64,000 nucleotides of DNA from Actinomadura syzygii (GTDB lineage: Bacteria > Actinomycetota > Actinomycetes > Streptosporangiales > Streptosporangiaceae): the NCBI RefSeq assembly GCF_008085905.1, contig NZ_VSFF01000002.1, positions 372,001 to 436,000 on the forward strand, given 5' to 3'. Positions within the stretch are counted from its first letter, which is position 1; each line of letters opens with the position of its first letter. Made by a program: the position numbers and the translations under genes. Under the pieces are notes generated by a model. The model did not search any database and was not told the DNA's origin. It saw only the letters and a list, made by a program, of their open reading frames with translations. Positions 16,604 to 24,620 of the stretch are shown here, piece after piece.

Positions 16604-17812
16604 GTGATGCGGATTCTCTTCGTACCCATGCCCGTGTCCACGCACTACCTGTCGATGGTCCCGCTGGCCTGGGCCTGCCGCGCGGCGGGCCACGAGGTGC
16701 GGTTCGCGGTGCAGCCCGCGATCGTGGACACGATCCGGCGGTCCGGGCTGACCGCCGCCGTCGTCGCCGACGACTACGACTTCGCGGGCGCGATCGCCGC
16801 CCGCCGCCGGGCCCGCAAGGAGAGCGGGCGGCCGCTGACGCCGGACATGGTGGCGAACCTGTCGCCCGCCGAGCGCCTCGCGGTGAAGGAGCGGATGTTC
16901 GCCCCGCAGGTCTCCGCCGCCGAGAGCGTCGCGGACGGCCTCGTCGCCTACACGCGCCGGTGGCGGCCCGAACTGGTGGTGGCGGACCCGCTCGCGCTCG
17001 CCGGGCCGCTCGCCGCCGCGGCGGTGGACGCGCCGTTCGTCCGGCACCTGTGGGGACCGGACGTCATCGGCGCCATGGGCTTCCCCGGCCTCGGCATCGC
17101 CGTGGACCACTGGCCGAGCGCGCTGCTGCGGCTGTACGAGCGGTACGGCGTCGAGCCCGCCGCCGACTACGCCGTCCACACCGTCGACCCGTGCCCGCCG
17201 AGCCTCCAGGCCAACGCGCGGGCGGGCCTGCTTTCGATGCGCTACGTCCCGTACAACGGGCCCGGGATCGAGCCCGACTGGGCGGCCGGATCCGGGCGCC
17301 GCCGCGTCTGCGTGACGTGGGGGATGACGTCCAGCGCGGTCGGCGGACGGGAGGGGTTCCTCGTCCCGTGGATCCTCAAGGCGCTCGCCGACTTCGACAT
17401 GGAGATCGTCCTGGCGATCAAGGCGTCCGACCGTGAGCTGCTCGGCGACCCGCCGCCCGGCACCCTCATCGCGGAGGAGGTACCGCTGCACCTGCTGCTG
17501 CCGTCCTGCGCGGCGATCATCCACCAGGGCGGCGGCGGCACGCTGCTGACCGCCGCCGCGCTCGGGGTGCCGCAGTTGATCGTGACGAACTCCGGCGACC
17601 AGCAGTTCAACGCCCGGCTGCTAACCGCGACCGGCGCGGGCGCCGCGGTGTCGGTCGGCGAGGCCGCGGACGGCCCGCTGAAGACGGCGATCGCGGGCCT
17701 GCTGCACGACGACGCCGACGCGCTGCGCGCCGCCGCGGGCCGGCTCCGCGCGGAGATCGAGGCGCAGCCGACGCCGGGCGCCGTCGCCGCCTCGCTCACC
17801 GAGCGGTCCTGA
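16604..17812 (+). CDS. GT1-family antibiotic glycosyltransferase (EryCIII/DesVII-like)
   Basis: A 402-aa GT-B enzyme. The N-terminus reads MRILFVPMPVSTHYLSMVPLAWA, typical of macrolide glycosyltransferases with the acceptor-site His. The C-terminal NDP-sugar signature is HQGGGGTLLTAAALGVPQL. It should transfer the amino-deoxysugar made by this cluster to the polyketide aglycone. It follows the 4,6-dehydratase by 12 nt; GTG 16604 and ATG 16607 are both possible starts behind GGGGGAG. No EryCII/DesVIII-like auxiliary P450 homologue is present nearby. It is the only glycosyltransferase in the window. Confidence 0.9.
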   Translation: MMRILFVPMPVSTHYLSMVPLAWACRAAGHEVRFAVQPAIVDTIRRSGLTAAVVADDYDFAGAIAARRRARKESGRPLTPDMVANLSPAERLAVKERMFAPQVSAAESVADGLVAYTRRWRPELVVADPLALAGPLAAAAVDAPFVRHLWGPDVIGAMGFPGLGIAVDHWPSALLRLYERYGVEPAADYAVHTVDPCPPSLQANARAGLLSMRYVPYNGPGIEPDWAAGSGRRRVCVTWGMTSSAVGGREGFLVPWILKALADFDMEIVLAIKASDRELLGDPPPGTLIAEEVPLHLLLPSCAAIIHQGGGGTLLTAAALGVPQLIVTNSGDQQFNARLLTATGAGAAVSVGEAADGPLKTAIAGLLHDDADALRAAAGRLRAEIEAQPTPGAVAASLTERS

Positions 17813-17861
17813 ACCGGCCGCCCGGACTCCACCGGTCCGGTTGCGAGGGCGGCCGGGTTCT

Positions 17862-17873
17862 GTAAACATTTAC
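17862..17873. promoter_or_regulatory. Candidate TetR operator, copy 1
   Basis: GTAAACATTTAC has perfect 5-bp arms (GTAAA/TTTAC) around CA and lies 3 nt upstream of the TetR gene. The same motif (10 of 12 positions) recurs in front of the exporter gene. It is probably the autoregulatory site of the TetR repressor. Confidence 0.55.
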
Positions 17874-17876
17874 TTC

Positions 17877-18482
17877 ATGAGCACGAGCAGAGCGGCACTG
17901 TTGGACGCGGCCACCGCGGAGTTCGCCAAGCACGGCCTCCGGGGGGCCCGCATCCAGGACATCGTCGCGCGTGCGGGCGTCAACGAACGCATGATCTACC
18001 ACCACTTCGGCAGTAAGGAGAAACTGTACGCCGCCGCGCTGGTGGACCGTTTCGCCGAACTGCGCGCGGCGTGGGCGCCCGTGCTGGAGAAGGCCGTGAC
18101 GATGGAGCCCTACGAGGGCATGCGCTTCGCGCTCTCGGGGTTCGCCGACATCATCATGAACCGGCCCCGGCTCGTCGGGCTCTGGCTGCACGAGGCGCTG
18201 AACGGCTGGCGGACCCTGCCGCTGCCGACGGCCGACATGCTGCCGAGCGCGCTCTCCGAGATATACGCCCGCGGGCAGAAGACGGGCGTCTTCAGCACGG
18301 CGCGCCCCTTCGAGCTCGCACACGGGACGGCCATGGCGGCGATGTTCGGCATGGCGGTCATGGCCCCGCGCGGAGAGCAGATCCTCCGCGCGGGGGGACC
18401 GGCGCTGGACGACGACGCCACCCGGCGCGACCTCGTCCTGGATCAGCTCATGAACGGCATGGCCACCCCGCGGGCGGACTGA
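17877..18482 (+). CDS. TetR-family transcriptional regulator of the exporter
   Basis: A 201-aa protein with an N-terminal helix-turn-helix (residues about 8-55: LLDAATAEFAKHG..., IQDIVARAGVNERMIYHHFGSKEKLY) and a C-terminal ligand domain. The ATG at 17877 is preferred over an upstream in-frame start because it follows the presumed operator and fits the family N-terminus. It precedes a DHA2-type exporter by 93 nt, in the same direction. A near-identical short palindrome precedes each gene, so it probably represses both until the cluster product or an intermediate binds it. Confidence 0.85.
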   Translation: MSTSRAALLDAATAEFAKHGLRGARIQDIVARAGVNERMIYHHFGSKEKLYAAALVDRFAELRAAWAPVLEKAVTMEPYEGMRFALSGFADIIMNRPRLVGLWLHEALNGWRTLPLPTADMLPSALSEIYARGQKTGVFSTARPFELAHGTAMAAMFGMAVMAPRGEQILRAGGPALDDDATRRDLVLDQLMNGMATPRAD

Positions 18483-18540
18483 GCGGCGAGGCGCCGGGGC
18501 CCCGCGCGGGGAGCGCCGGCGTCTCGCCATCAGGTCCGCA

Positions 18541-18552
18541 GTAAATATGTAC
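18541..18552. promoter_or_regulatory. Candidate TetR operator, copy 2, in front of the exporter
   Basis: GTAAATATGTAC matches the site at 17862 in 10 of 12 positions. It sits inside a wider inverted repeat GCAGTA-N6-TACTGC (18538-18555), 20 nt before the exporter ATG, where a bound repressor would block transcription. Confidence 0.55.
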
Positions 18553-18575
18553 TGCATCCTCACCTGGAGATCCCG

Positions 18576-20066
18576 ATGAAGGCAGAAGCGCAGCCGCCGA
18601 AGGCGCGGGCGGACGACACCCGGCTCCCGCCCGCGCTCGTCAAGCTCATGGTGGTGATCACCCTGGGCGCCCTCATGGTCCAGCTCGACGCGACCATGAC
18701 GAACGTCGCGTACAACACGCTGCTGAAGGAGTTCGACGTCTCGCTGCTGACCGTCCAGTGGGTCGGCAGCGGCTACCTGCTCGCGATGGCCACGGTCATC
18801 CCGTTGACCGGCTGGGCGATGGACCGCTTCGGCGCCCGCTCGGTCTGGATCACATGCCTCGCGCTGTTCCTGCTCGGCTCGGTGCTCTGCGGGGTGGCCT
18901 GGTCGGCGAACAGCCTGATCGCGTTCCGCATCGTGCAGGGCCTCGGCGGCGGGCTGCTGCTGCCGCTCGGCACGGCCGTGCTCGCCCAGGCCGCCGGGCC
19001 GCAGCGGCTCGGCCGCGCGATGGCCGCCGTCGGCATCCCCGCGGTGCTCGCCCCGATCCTCGGGCCGGTGCTCGGCGGGGTGCTGGTCAGCGACCTGAAC
19101 TGGCGCTGGATCTTCTTCGTGAACGTGCCGATCTGCCTGCTCGCGATCGTGCTCTCGGCCCGCTCGATCCCGGCCGACCGGCGGCCCGACACCCGGCGGC
19201 TCGACATCCTCGGGGTGGCGCTGCTGTCGCCCGCCTGCGCCGTGATCGTCTACGGCTTCACCGCCGCCGGCCGCTACGTCAGCTTCGCCGACTGGCACGC
19301 CTACACCCCGCTCGCCATCGGCGTCGTGCTCCTGCTCGTGTTCGCGCTGCACGTGACGCGGACGAAGACCGAGCCGATCATCGACCTGCGGCTGTTCAAG
19401 GCCGTCCGGACGTTCACCGCGGGCACCGCCGTCCTGTTCGTCGGCACCACGGCCCTGTTCGGCGCCGTCGCCCTGCTGCCCCTCTACTACCAGCAGCTCC
19501 GCGGGTACAGCGCGCTCGAGGCCGGGCTGCTGCTCGTTCCGCAGGGCATCGGGATGGGGCTCGCGCTGCACTTCGCGGGCAAGCTCACCGACAGGATCGC
19601 GCCGCGTCCGATCACGCTGTTCGGGCTGGTGCTGACCGCCGTCTCCACCTACGTCTACACGAACCTCGGGCCGCACACGAGCCTGTGGCTGATCAGCGTC
19701 ATGCTGGTGGTCGGCGGCGCGGGGCTGGGCGCGGTGACCGTCCCGTCCATGGCGATCACCGTGCGGGGCCTGCCGCGCGAGATGATCCCGCGGGCCACCA
19801 CCGCCAGCCGGATCCTGATGCAGCTCGGCGGCTCCTTCGGCGCGGCCGTGGTGCTCATCGTCCTGCAGAGCAGGCTCACCACGCACGCCAAGGCGGGGCA
19901 CGGGCAGATCACCCCGCAGGGCATGGCCGACTCCTTCGGCGCCACGTTCTGGTGGGTGCTGGCGTTCGCGCTGGCCGCCGCCGTCCCCGCCCTGCTGCTG
20001 CCCGGCAAGCCGCCCGCGCGGACGGCCCCGGCCGCCCAGCAGGAGAAGCGCCCCGCCACCTCCTGA
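18576..20066 (+). CDS. DHA2-family (EmrB/QacA) multidrug exporter, major facilitator
   Basis: A 496-aa, very hydrophobic protein with about 14 predicted membrane segments. The first contains the DHA2 signature region LGALMVQLDATMTNVAYNTL, followed by motif A-like GWAMDRFGARSVW and motif C-like GIPAVLAPILGPVLGG in helix 5. It exports drugs by proton antiport at the cytoplasmic membrane. Given its place between the glycosyltransferase and the halopyrrole genes and its own TetR regulator, it is probably the self-resistance or export pump for the cluster product. CTGGAG precedes the ATG. Confidence 0.9.
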   Translation: MKAEAQPPKARADDTRLPPALVKLMVVITLGALMVQLDATMTNVAYNTLLKEFDVSLLTVQWVGSGYLLAMATVIPLTGWAMDRFGARSVWITCLALFLLGSVLCGVAWSANSLIAFRIVQGLGGGLLLPLGTAVLAQAAGPQRLGRAMAAVGIPAVLAPILGPVLGGVLVSDLNWRWIFFVNVPICLLAIVLSARSIPADRRPDTRRLDILGVALLSPACAVIVYGFTAAGRYVSFADWHAYTPLAIGVVLLLVFALHVTRTKTEPIIDLRLFKAVRTFTAGTAVLFVGTTALFGAVALLPLYYQQLRGYSALEAGLLLVPQGIGMGLALHFAGKLTDRIAPRPITLFGLVLTAVSTYVYTNLGPHTSLWLISVMLVVGGAGLGAVTVPSMAITVRGLPREMIPRATTASRILMQLGGSFGAAVVLIVLQSRLTTHAKAGHGQITPQGMADSFGATFWWVLAFALAAAVPALLLPGKPPARTAPAAQQEKRPATS

Positions 20067-20102
20067 GGCGCACGCAAGCGAGGCACGGAAGCGAGACGCA
20101 GA

Positions 20103-20138
20103 AGAAGGTCTCCCCCTGGCGGCTGGGGGAGACCTTCT
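20103..20138. terminator. Bidirectional hairpin terminator between convergent genes
   Basis: A 14-bp perfect stem (AGAAGGTCTCCCCC / GGGGGAGACCTTCT) with an 8-nt loop lies between the converging exporter and crotonyl-CoA reductase genes. There is no long T-tract, as usual for high-GC actinobacteria. Confidence 0.8.
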
Positions 20139-20166
20139 CCTGCGGGGTGCGGGGATACGCCTCTGG

Positions 20167-21516
20167 CTACCCGGCGGACGCGCGGAACCGCGTGATGGCC
20201 GGGAGGTGCCGTTCGCGCAGCTCGGGGTCGGTGACGCCGAGCCCCTCGTCCGGCGCCATGCAGAGGACGCCGATCTTGCCCTGGTGCAGGTTCCGGTGGA
20301 CGCGGCGGGTCGCCTCGCCCACCGCGTCCAGCGGCAGCGTCACCGACAGCGTCGGATGGATCCTGCCCTTCGCGACCAGCCGGTTGGCCTCCCATGCCTC
20401 CCGGTAGTTCGCGAAGTGCGAGCCGATGATCCGCTTGACGTTCATCCACAGGTACCGGTTGTCGAACTCGTGCCGGAACCCCGTGGTCGACGCGCAGGTG
20501 ACGACCGTCCCGCCGCGCCGGGTCACGAACACCGAGGCGGCGAACGTGTCCCGGCCCGGGTGCTCCAGGACGATGTCCGGGTCCTCACCGCCGGTCAGGT
20601 CGCGGATCCGCGCGCCGAACCGCTTCCACTCGCGCGGGTCGGACGTCCCGTCCGGCCGCCAGAACCGGTAGTCCTCGGCGGCCCGGTCGATGACCAGCTC
20701 GGCGCCCATCGCCCGGCACAGCTCCGCCTTCTCCGCCGACGACACGACGCAGATCGGCGTCGCGCCGCCCGCGAGCGCGAGCTGCACGGCGTAGGAGCCG
20801 AGCCCGCCCGTCGCGCCCCACACCAGCACGTTGTCGCCCTGCTTCAGCCGCGCCCCGTTGCGGGACACCAGCTGCCGGTAGGCCGTCGAGTTCACGAGGC
20901 CCGAGCAGGCCGCCTCCTCCCAGGTGAGGTGGCCCGGCTTCGGCATGAGCTGGTTGGCCTTGACGAGGGCGATCTCCGCGAGGCCGCCGTAGTTCGTCTC
21001 GAACCCCCAGATCCGCTGCTCCGGGTCCAGCATGGTGTCGTCGTGCCCGTCCGGGCTCTGCATCTCCACGGACAGGCAGTGCGCCACCACCCGGTCCCCG
21101 GGGCGCCAGTCCTGCACCCCGGGTCCGGTCCGCAGCACCACGCCGGACAGGTCCGAGCCGACCTGGTGGTACGGCCGGTCGTGGTGCGAACTGAGCGGGG
21201 AGCGCTTGGCGTAGCGCTCCAGGAACGTGAACGTCGGAAGCGGCTCGAACAGCGCCGTCCACACGGTGTTGTAGTTGATCGCGCTCGCCATGACCGCGAC
21301 GAGCGCCTCACCCGGCCCGACCGGGGGCAGCGGCACCTCCTCCAGCCGCAGCGACGCCCGGGGGTCCTTGTCCGCGGTCGCCTGACCGGCGAACATCTCC
21401 GTGTCGTCCCGGTGCACCGTCGCCGCCCGGTACGAGCCGGGCAGTGGCAGCGCCTCGAAGGCGCGCGGCGACGTCTCCCCGGCGAGGATCGCGTCCAGGA
21501 ACTGCCGGACTGCCAT
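20167..21516 (-). CDS. ccr: Crotonyl-CoA carboxylase/reductase
   Basis: A 449-aa medium-chain dehydrogenase/reductase of CCR type. It has the N-terminal LEEVPLPPVGPGEALV..ASAINYNTVW, the long insert with FLERYAKRS and QVGSDLSGVV, the NADPH site WGATGGLGSYAVQLA, and the C-terminal GSHFANYREAWEAN region typical of carboxylating members. It reductively carboxylates an enoyl-CoA, classically crotonyl-CoA to ethylmalonyl-CoA, giving an unusual PKS extender unit. Last gene of the leftward pyrrole/halogenase operon, 15 nt after the halogenase stop, with GGAGGTCC before its ATG. Whether it prefers C4 or a longer enoyl-CoA cannot be read safely. Both AT domains visible here look malonyl-specific, so its product must be used elsewhere. 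Confidence 0.92.
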   Translation of the reverse strand: MAVRQFLDAILAGETSPRAFEALPLPGSYRAATVHRDDTEMFAGQATADKDPRASLRLEEVPLPPVGPGEALVAVMASAINYNTVWTALFEPLPTFTFLERYAKRSPLSSHHDRPYHQVGSDLSGVVLRTGPGVQDWRPGDRVVAHCLSVEMQSPDGHDDTMLDPEQRIWGFETNYGGLAEIALVKANQLMPKPGHLTWEEAACSGLVNSTAYRQLVSRNGARLKQGDNVLVWGATGGLGSYAVQLALAGGATPICVVSSAEKAELCRAMGAELVIDRAAEDYRFWRPDGTSDPREWKRFGARIRDLTGGEDPDIVLEHPGRDTFAASVFVTRRGGTVVTCASTTGFRHEFDNRYLWMNVKRIIGSHFANYREAWEANRLVAKGRIHPTLSVTLPLDAVGEATRRVHRNLHQGKIGVLCMAPDEGLGVTDPELRERHLPAITRFRASAG

Positions 21517-21531
21517 GAGCGGACCTCCCGG

Positions 21532-22869
21532 TCAGACGACGGTGTTGATGCGCAGCGATCCCAGGTACGGGTGCCACAGGTGCTCGGGGTCGTTCTCGAC
21601 GGCCTCGACCACCTCGCGCATGGCGGCGAGGGCCTTCGGCTCCTCCTCGTCGTAGACGTCGCCCTGCAGCATCTTCAGCACGTCGACGCGGTACTGCGGG
21701 TCCTTCACGAAGGCCGTGAACAGCACGTTCAGCCGGTAGTAGATCGTGATGAACTCGTACCAGTTGCGGACGGCGCGGCGGAGCCGCCGCTCGTACGTCG
21801 CGAAGCGCTCCTTGCTGAAGTCGTTCGCCTTGTGGGCCTCGATGATGTCGTAGGACGCGATCCGCGCGCTGTTGACGGCGACGCTCACCCCGCTGGAGAA
21901 GATCGGGTCGACGAACCGGGCCGCGTCCCCGATGAGGACGAACCGGTCGCCGCAGATCTCCTTCATGGAGTAGCTGTAGTCGCCCTCGGTCTTGAGCGGG
22001 CGGACCTGCTCGCACTTCTGGAGCTCCTTGTGCAGCTCCGGACGGCTCTGGATGTAGTCCCAGAAGAACGTGTCGCGGTCGACGCCGGACTCGCGGAACC
22101 GCTTCTTCTGCGTCACGACCCCAACGCTGGTGATCGTGTCGGTGATGGGGATCTGCCAGACCCAGCTGTCGTTGATGGGCAGGTAGTGGATGAAGATGAA
22201 GTCGGCCTCGGACGGGTCGGACGACAGCGCGTTCCGGTCCAGCCCGTCGAACCAGGCGTGCACGGCGTACTGGTCGAACACCGGGTCGGGGACCTTGACC
22301 TTCATCTGGCGGCCGAGCAGCGTCTGCCGTCCGGACGCGTCCACGACCATGCGGGACGTGAACGTCGTCTCCCGCGGCCCGATGCGCGTGGTGAGCGTGA
22401 CGATCTCGGGGTCGGAGAAGTCGACGTTCAGGACGCGGACGCCGTTGAACACCCGCGCGCCGCGGCTCTGCGAGTGCTTCAGCAGGATGGAGTCGAAGCG
22501 TCCGCGGTCGACGTGGAAGGTGTAGTCGCGGTCGACGCCCGGCTGGTCGCGCTCGCTGAAGAGGATCTCCGCCGACCGGATGTGCTCGAGGTTCTTGGTG
22601 AAGTTCGTCCGCTCGGTGTAGCGGGACTCGGCCGTCGTCCAGGCCGCGCCGTACTTCTTCGGGAACTTCGCCTCCTCCAGCTTCTCCATGACGCCGATCT
22701 CGTTGAACACGGGCGTCGTCGCCGGGATCAGCGACTCGCCGACGTGCTCGCGGGGGAAGATCTCGCCCTCGAACACGACGACCGACAGCCCGGCGCCGGC
22801 GAGGTAGGAGGCGGCGGTCGAGCCCGCCGGGCCGCCGCCGATGATCGCGACGTCGAAGTCAGGCTCCAT
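21532..22869 (-). CDS. FADH2-dependent halogenase acting on a carrier-protein-bound substrate (PltA-like)
   Basis: A 445-aa flavoprotein. It has the FAD dinucleotide site GGGPAG (11-16), an FPKKYGAAW segment near residues 70-80 that could supply the conserved Lys, the halogenase signature WVWQIP (about 238-243), and GDAARFVDPIFSSGV. Length matches PltA-type pyrrolyl halogenases (about 450 aa) rather than tryptophan halogenases (over 500 aa). It overlaps the carrier-protein gene by 11 bp. The operon carries the complete prolyl-to-pyrrolyl set, so it probably chlorinates pyrrolyl-2-carboxyl-S-PCP once or twice. A flavin reductase supplying FADH2 is not seen in the window. Chlorine versus bromine and the number of additions are inferred. 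Confidence 0.9.
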   Translation of the reverse strand: MEPDFDVAIIGGGPAGSTAASYLAGAGLSVVVFEGEIFPREHVGESLIPATTPVFNEIGVMEKLEEAKFPKKYGAAWTTAESRYTERTNFTKNLEHIRSAEILFSERDQPGVDRDYTFHVDRGRFDSILLKHSQSRGARVFNGVRVLNVDFSDPEIVTLTTRIGPRETTFTSRMVVDASGRQTLLGRQMKVKVPDPVFDQYAVHAWFDGLDRNALSSDPSEADFIFIHYLPINDSWVWQIPITDTITSVGVVTQKKRFRESGVDRDTFFWDYIQSRPELHKELQKCEQVRPLKTEGDYSYSMKEICGDRFVLIGDAARFVDPIFSSGVSVAVNSARIASYDIIEAHKANDFSKERFATYERRLRRAVRNWYEFITIYYRLNVLFTAFVKDPQYRVDVLKMLQGDVYDEEEPKALAAMREVVEAVENDPEHLWHPYLGSLRINTVV

Positions 22870-23146
22870 GGTGGGCTCCGTCCGCCTTGGCCGTCTGGGG
22901 GAGGTCGTCGATCATCTCGGCGATGCTGCGCACGTCCTTGAAGAACCGCGCGCTGACCTTCGCCGGGGGGATGGCGATGCCGAGGTCGTCCCGGATGTGG
23001 GTGAGCAGCACCGCCGTGTTGAGGGAGTCGAGCACGCCCCACTCCAGGAGCGGGGACGTCGCGGTCAGCTCGCCGCGCGGGTCGCCGGCGAGGAACCTGT
23101 CCCTGATGAAGGAGATCAGGTGCTCGGACAATTGATCATGTGACAC
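22859..23146 (-). CDS. Stand-alone peptidyl carrier protein for the pyrrole unit
   Basis: A 95-aa acidic four-helix carrier protein. The phosphopantetheine site is Ser41 in GVLDSLNTAVLL. It is the type of discrete carrier (PltL/CloN5-like) that holds L-proline while it is oxidised to pyrrole and halogenated. The 5' end overlaps the adenylation gene by 11 bp and the 3' end overlaps the halogenase gene by 11 bp, so the three proteins are translationally coupled. Confidence 0.88.
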   Translation of the reverse strand: MSHDQLSEHLISFIRDRFLAGDPRGELTATSPLLEWGVLDSLNTAVLLTHIRDDLGIAIPPAKVSARFFKDVRSIAEMIDDLPQTAKADGAHHGA

Positions 23147-24620
23147 TGACTGTCCTTTCGACGTGCCTTTCGACGAGCAGGGTCCGGTCGACCTTGCCGT
23201 TGCGCGTGCGCGGGAGTTCGGGCACGAGATGGAACCGGTCGGCGATCATGTAGCGGGGCAGTCGCCGCGAGCTGTGCTCCTTGAGTTCGAGGACGCCGGG
23301 CGCCCGCCCCGGCCCGGGCACGATGAAGGCGACGAGCCGCGCGTTCACGGCCGTGCCGGCGACGACGACCGAGACCTGGTCGACGTCGGGGTGGGCGGCG
23401 AGGGCGGCCTCGACCTCGCCGAGCTCGATGCGGTGCCCGCGGACCTTGACCATGTGGTCGCGGCGGCCGACGTAGTCGAACGCGCCGCCGGGCAGGACGC
23501 GGACGACGTCACCCGTCGCGTACGCCCCCCGCTGCGGTTCGCCGCCCCAGTAGCCGAGCATGACCGTGGGGCCGTCGACCATCAGCTCGCCCTCGTCGCC
23601 CTCGGCGGCGGGGGCGCCGTCCGGGCGGACCGCCCAGACGTCGTCGCCGCAGCTCGGACGCCCGATCGGGACGGGGCGGTCGCGGCCGAGGTCGGCGGGT
23701 TCGACCCGGTGGAAGGTGCAGACGTTGGTCTCGGTGGGGCCGTAGAGGTTGAACAGGGGCGCGCTCGTCCAGTCGGCGAGCCGCCGGACGTAGGGGATCG
23801 GGAACGGCTCGCCCGCGAACAGGACGGCCCGGAGCGCGGCCGAGGGCGCGCGGTCCAGCAGCCCGCCGTCGCGCATCATCAGGATCAGCACGGACGGGAC
23901 GGAATACCAGACGGTGATCTCCCGCTCGTACAGCAGGTCGACGAGCTGCCCCGGCGCGTACCCGAGCGCGGCCGGGATGAGGTGCACCGAGGCGCCGACG
24001 GTGAGCGGCGCGTACAGGTCGAGCACCGACAGGTCGAAGGTGAACGGGGCGTGGTTGGCGAACCGGTCGGCGGACGTGGCGTCCAGCAGCCCGACCGCCC
24101 AGTCGACGAACGCGAGGGCGGCGCGGTGGCTGATGCACACGCCCTTGGGCGTCCCGGTGGAGCCGGACGTGTAGAGGATGAACGCGAGGTCGTCGGGCTC
24201 GCACGTCTCGTCCGGCGACGGGCCGTCCGCGGCGAGCGGAACGTCGAGGTCGAGGTATTCGGCGTCCGCGCCGAGCTCGGCGCGGAGCGCGCCGAGGCGG
24301 GCGTCGCCGACGCAGACGGCGCGCGCGCCGCAGTCCCGGGCGAGGGCGGCGACGCGCCCGGCCGGGGACGCGCCGTCCACCGGGACGTAGGCCGCGCCGA
24401 GCCGCAGGACGCCCTGCATCGCGGCCACGACGGCGGCGGACTTGTCCGCCCACAGCACCACCCGGTCGCCGCGCCGGACGCCGAGCGCCGCGAGCCGCCG
24501 GGCGATGGCGCCCGCCAGGTCGTCCAGCTCCCGGTAGGTGCGCGTGCCGGCCTCGTCGACGACGGCGGGCGCGTCCGGGCGCCGGGCCGCCGAGTCGATC
24601 AGCCGCCGGTGCAGGTTCAC
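23136..24620 (-). CDS. L-prolyl-[carrier protein] ligase-like adenylation enzyme
   Basis: A 494-aa stand-alone adenylation protein with the core motifs in order: LYTSGSTGTPKGV (A3), NLYGPTETN (A5), GELMVDGPTVMLGYWG, YATGDVVR (A7), FDYVGRRDHMVKVRGHRIELGEVE in two pieces (A8), and LPRTRNGKVDR with the catalytic Lys (A10). Architecture and neighbours match PltF/CloN4 enzymes, which activate L-proline with ATP and load it on a discrete PCP. The GTG start at 24620 overlaps the dehydrogenase stop (GTGA). Proline specificity is inferred from the neighbouring dehydrogenase, carrier protein and halogenase; specificity-pocket residues were not scored. Confidence 0.88.
   Translation of the reverse strand: MNLHRRLIDSAARRPDAPAVVDEAGTRTYRELDDLAGAIARRLAALGVRRGDRVVLWADKSAAVVAAMQGVLRLGAAYVPVDGASPAGRVAALARDCGARAVCVGDARLGALRAELGADAEYLDLDVPLAADGPSPDETCEPDDLAFILYTSGSTGTPKGVCISHRAALAFVDWAVGLLDATSADRFANHAPFTFDLSVLDLYAPLTVGASVHLIPAALGYAPGQLVDLLYEREITVWYSVPSVLILMMRDGGLLDRAPSAALRAVLFAGEPFPIPYVRRLADWTSAPLFNLYGPTETNVCTFHRVEPADLGRDRPVPIGRPSCGDDVWAVRPDGAPAAEGDEGELMVDGPTVMLGYWGGEPQRGAYATGDVVRVLPGGAFDYVGRRDHMVKVRGHRIELGEVEAALAAHPDVDQVSVVVAGTAVNARLVAFIVPGPGRAPGVLELKEHSSRRLPRYMIADRFHLVPELPRTRNGKVDRTLLVERHVERTVSVT

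Noticed and set aside
17796..19901. Minus-strand frame of 701 codons opposite TetR and exporter genes
   Set aside because: No recognisable domain; it covers two well-supported plus-strand genes and a promoter.
21532..22869. Tryptophan halogenase or geranylgeranyl-reductase-like protein
   Set aside because: WVWQIP marks a halogenase, and length and the carrier-protein neighbour fit the PltA type rather than tryptophan halogenases.
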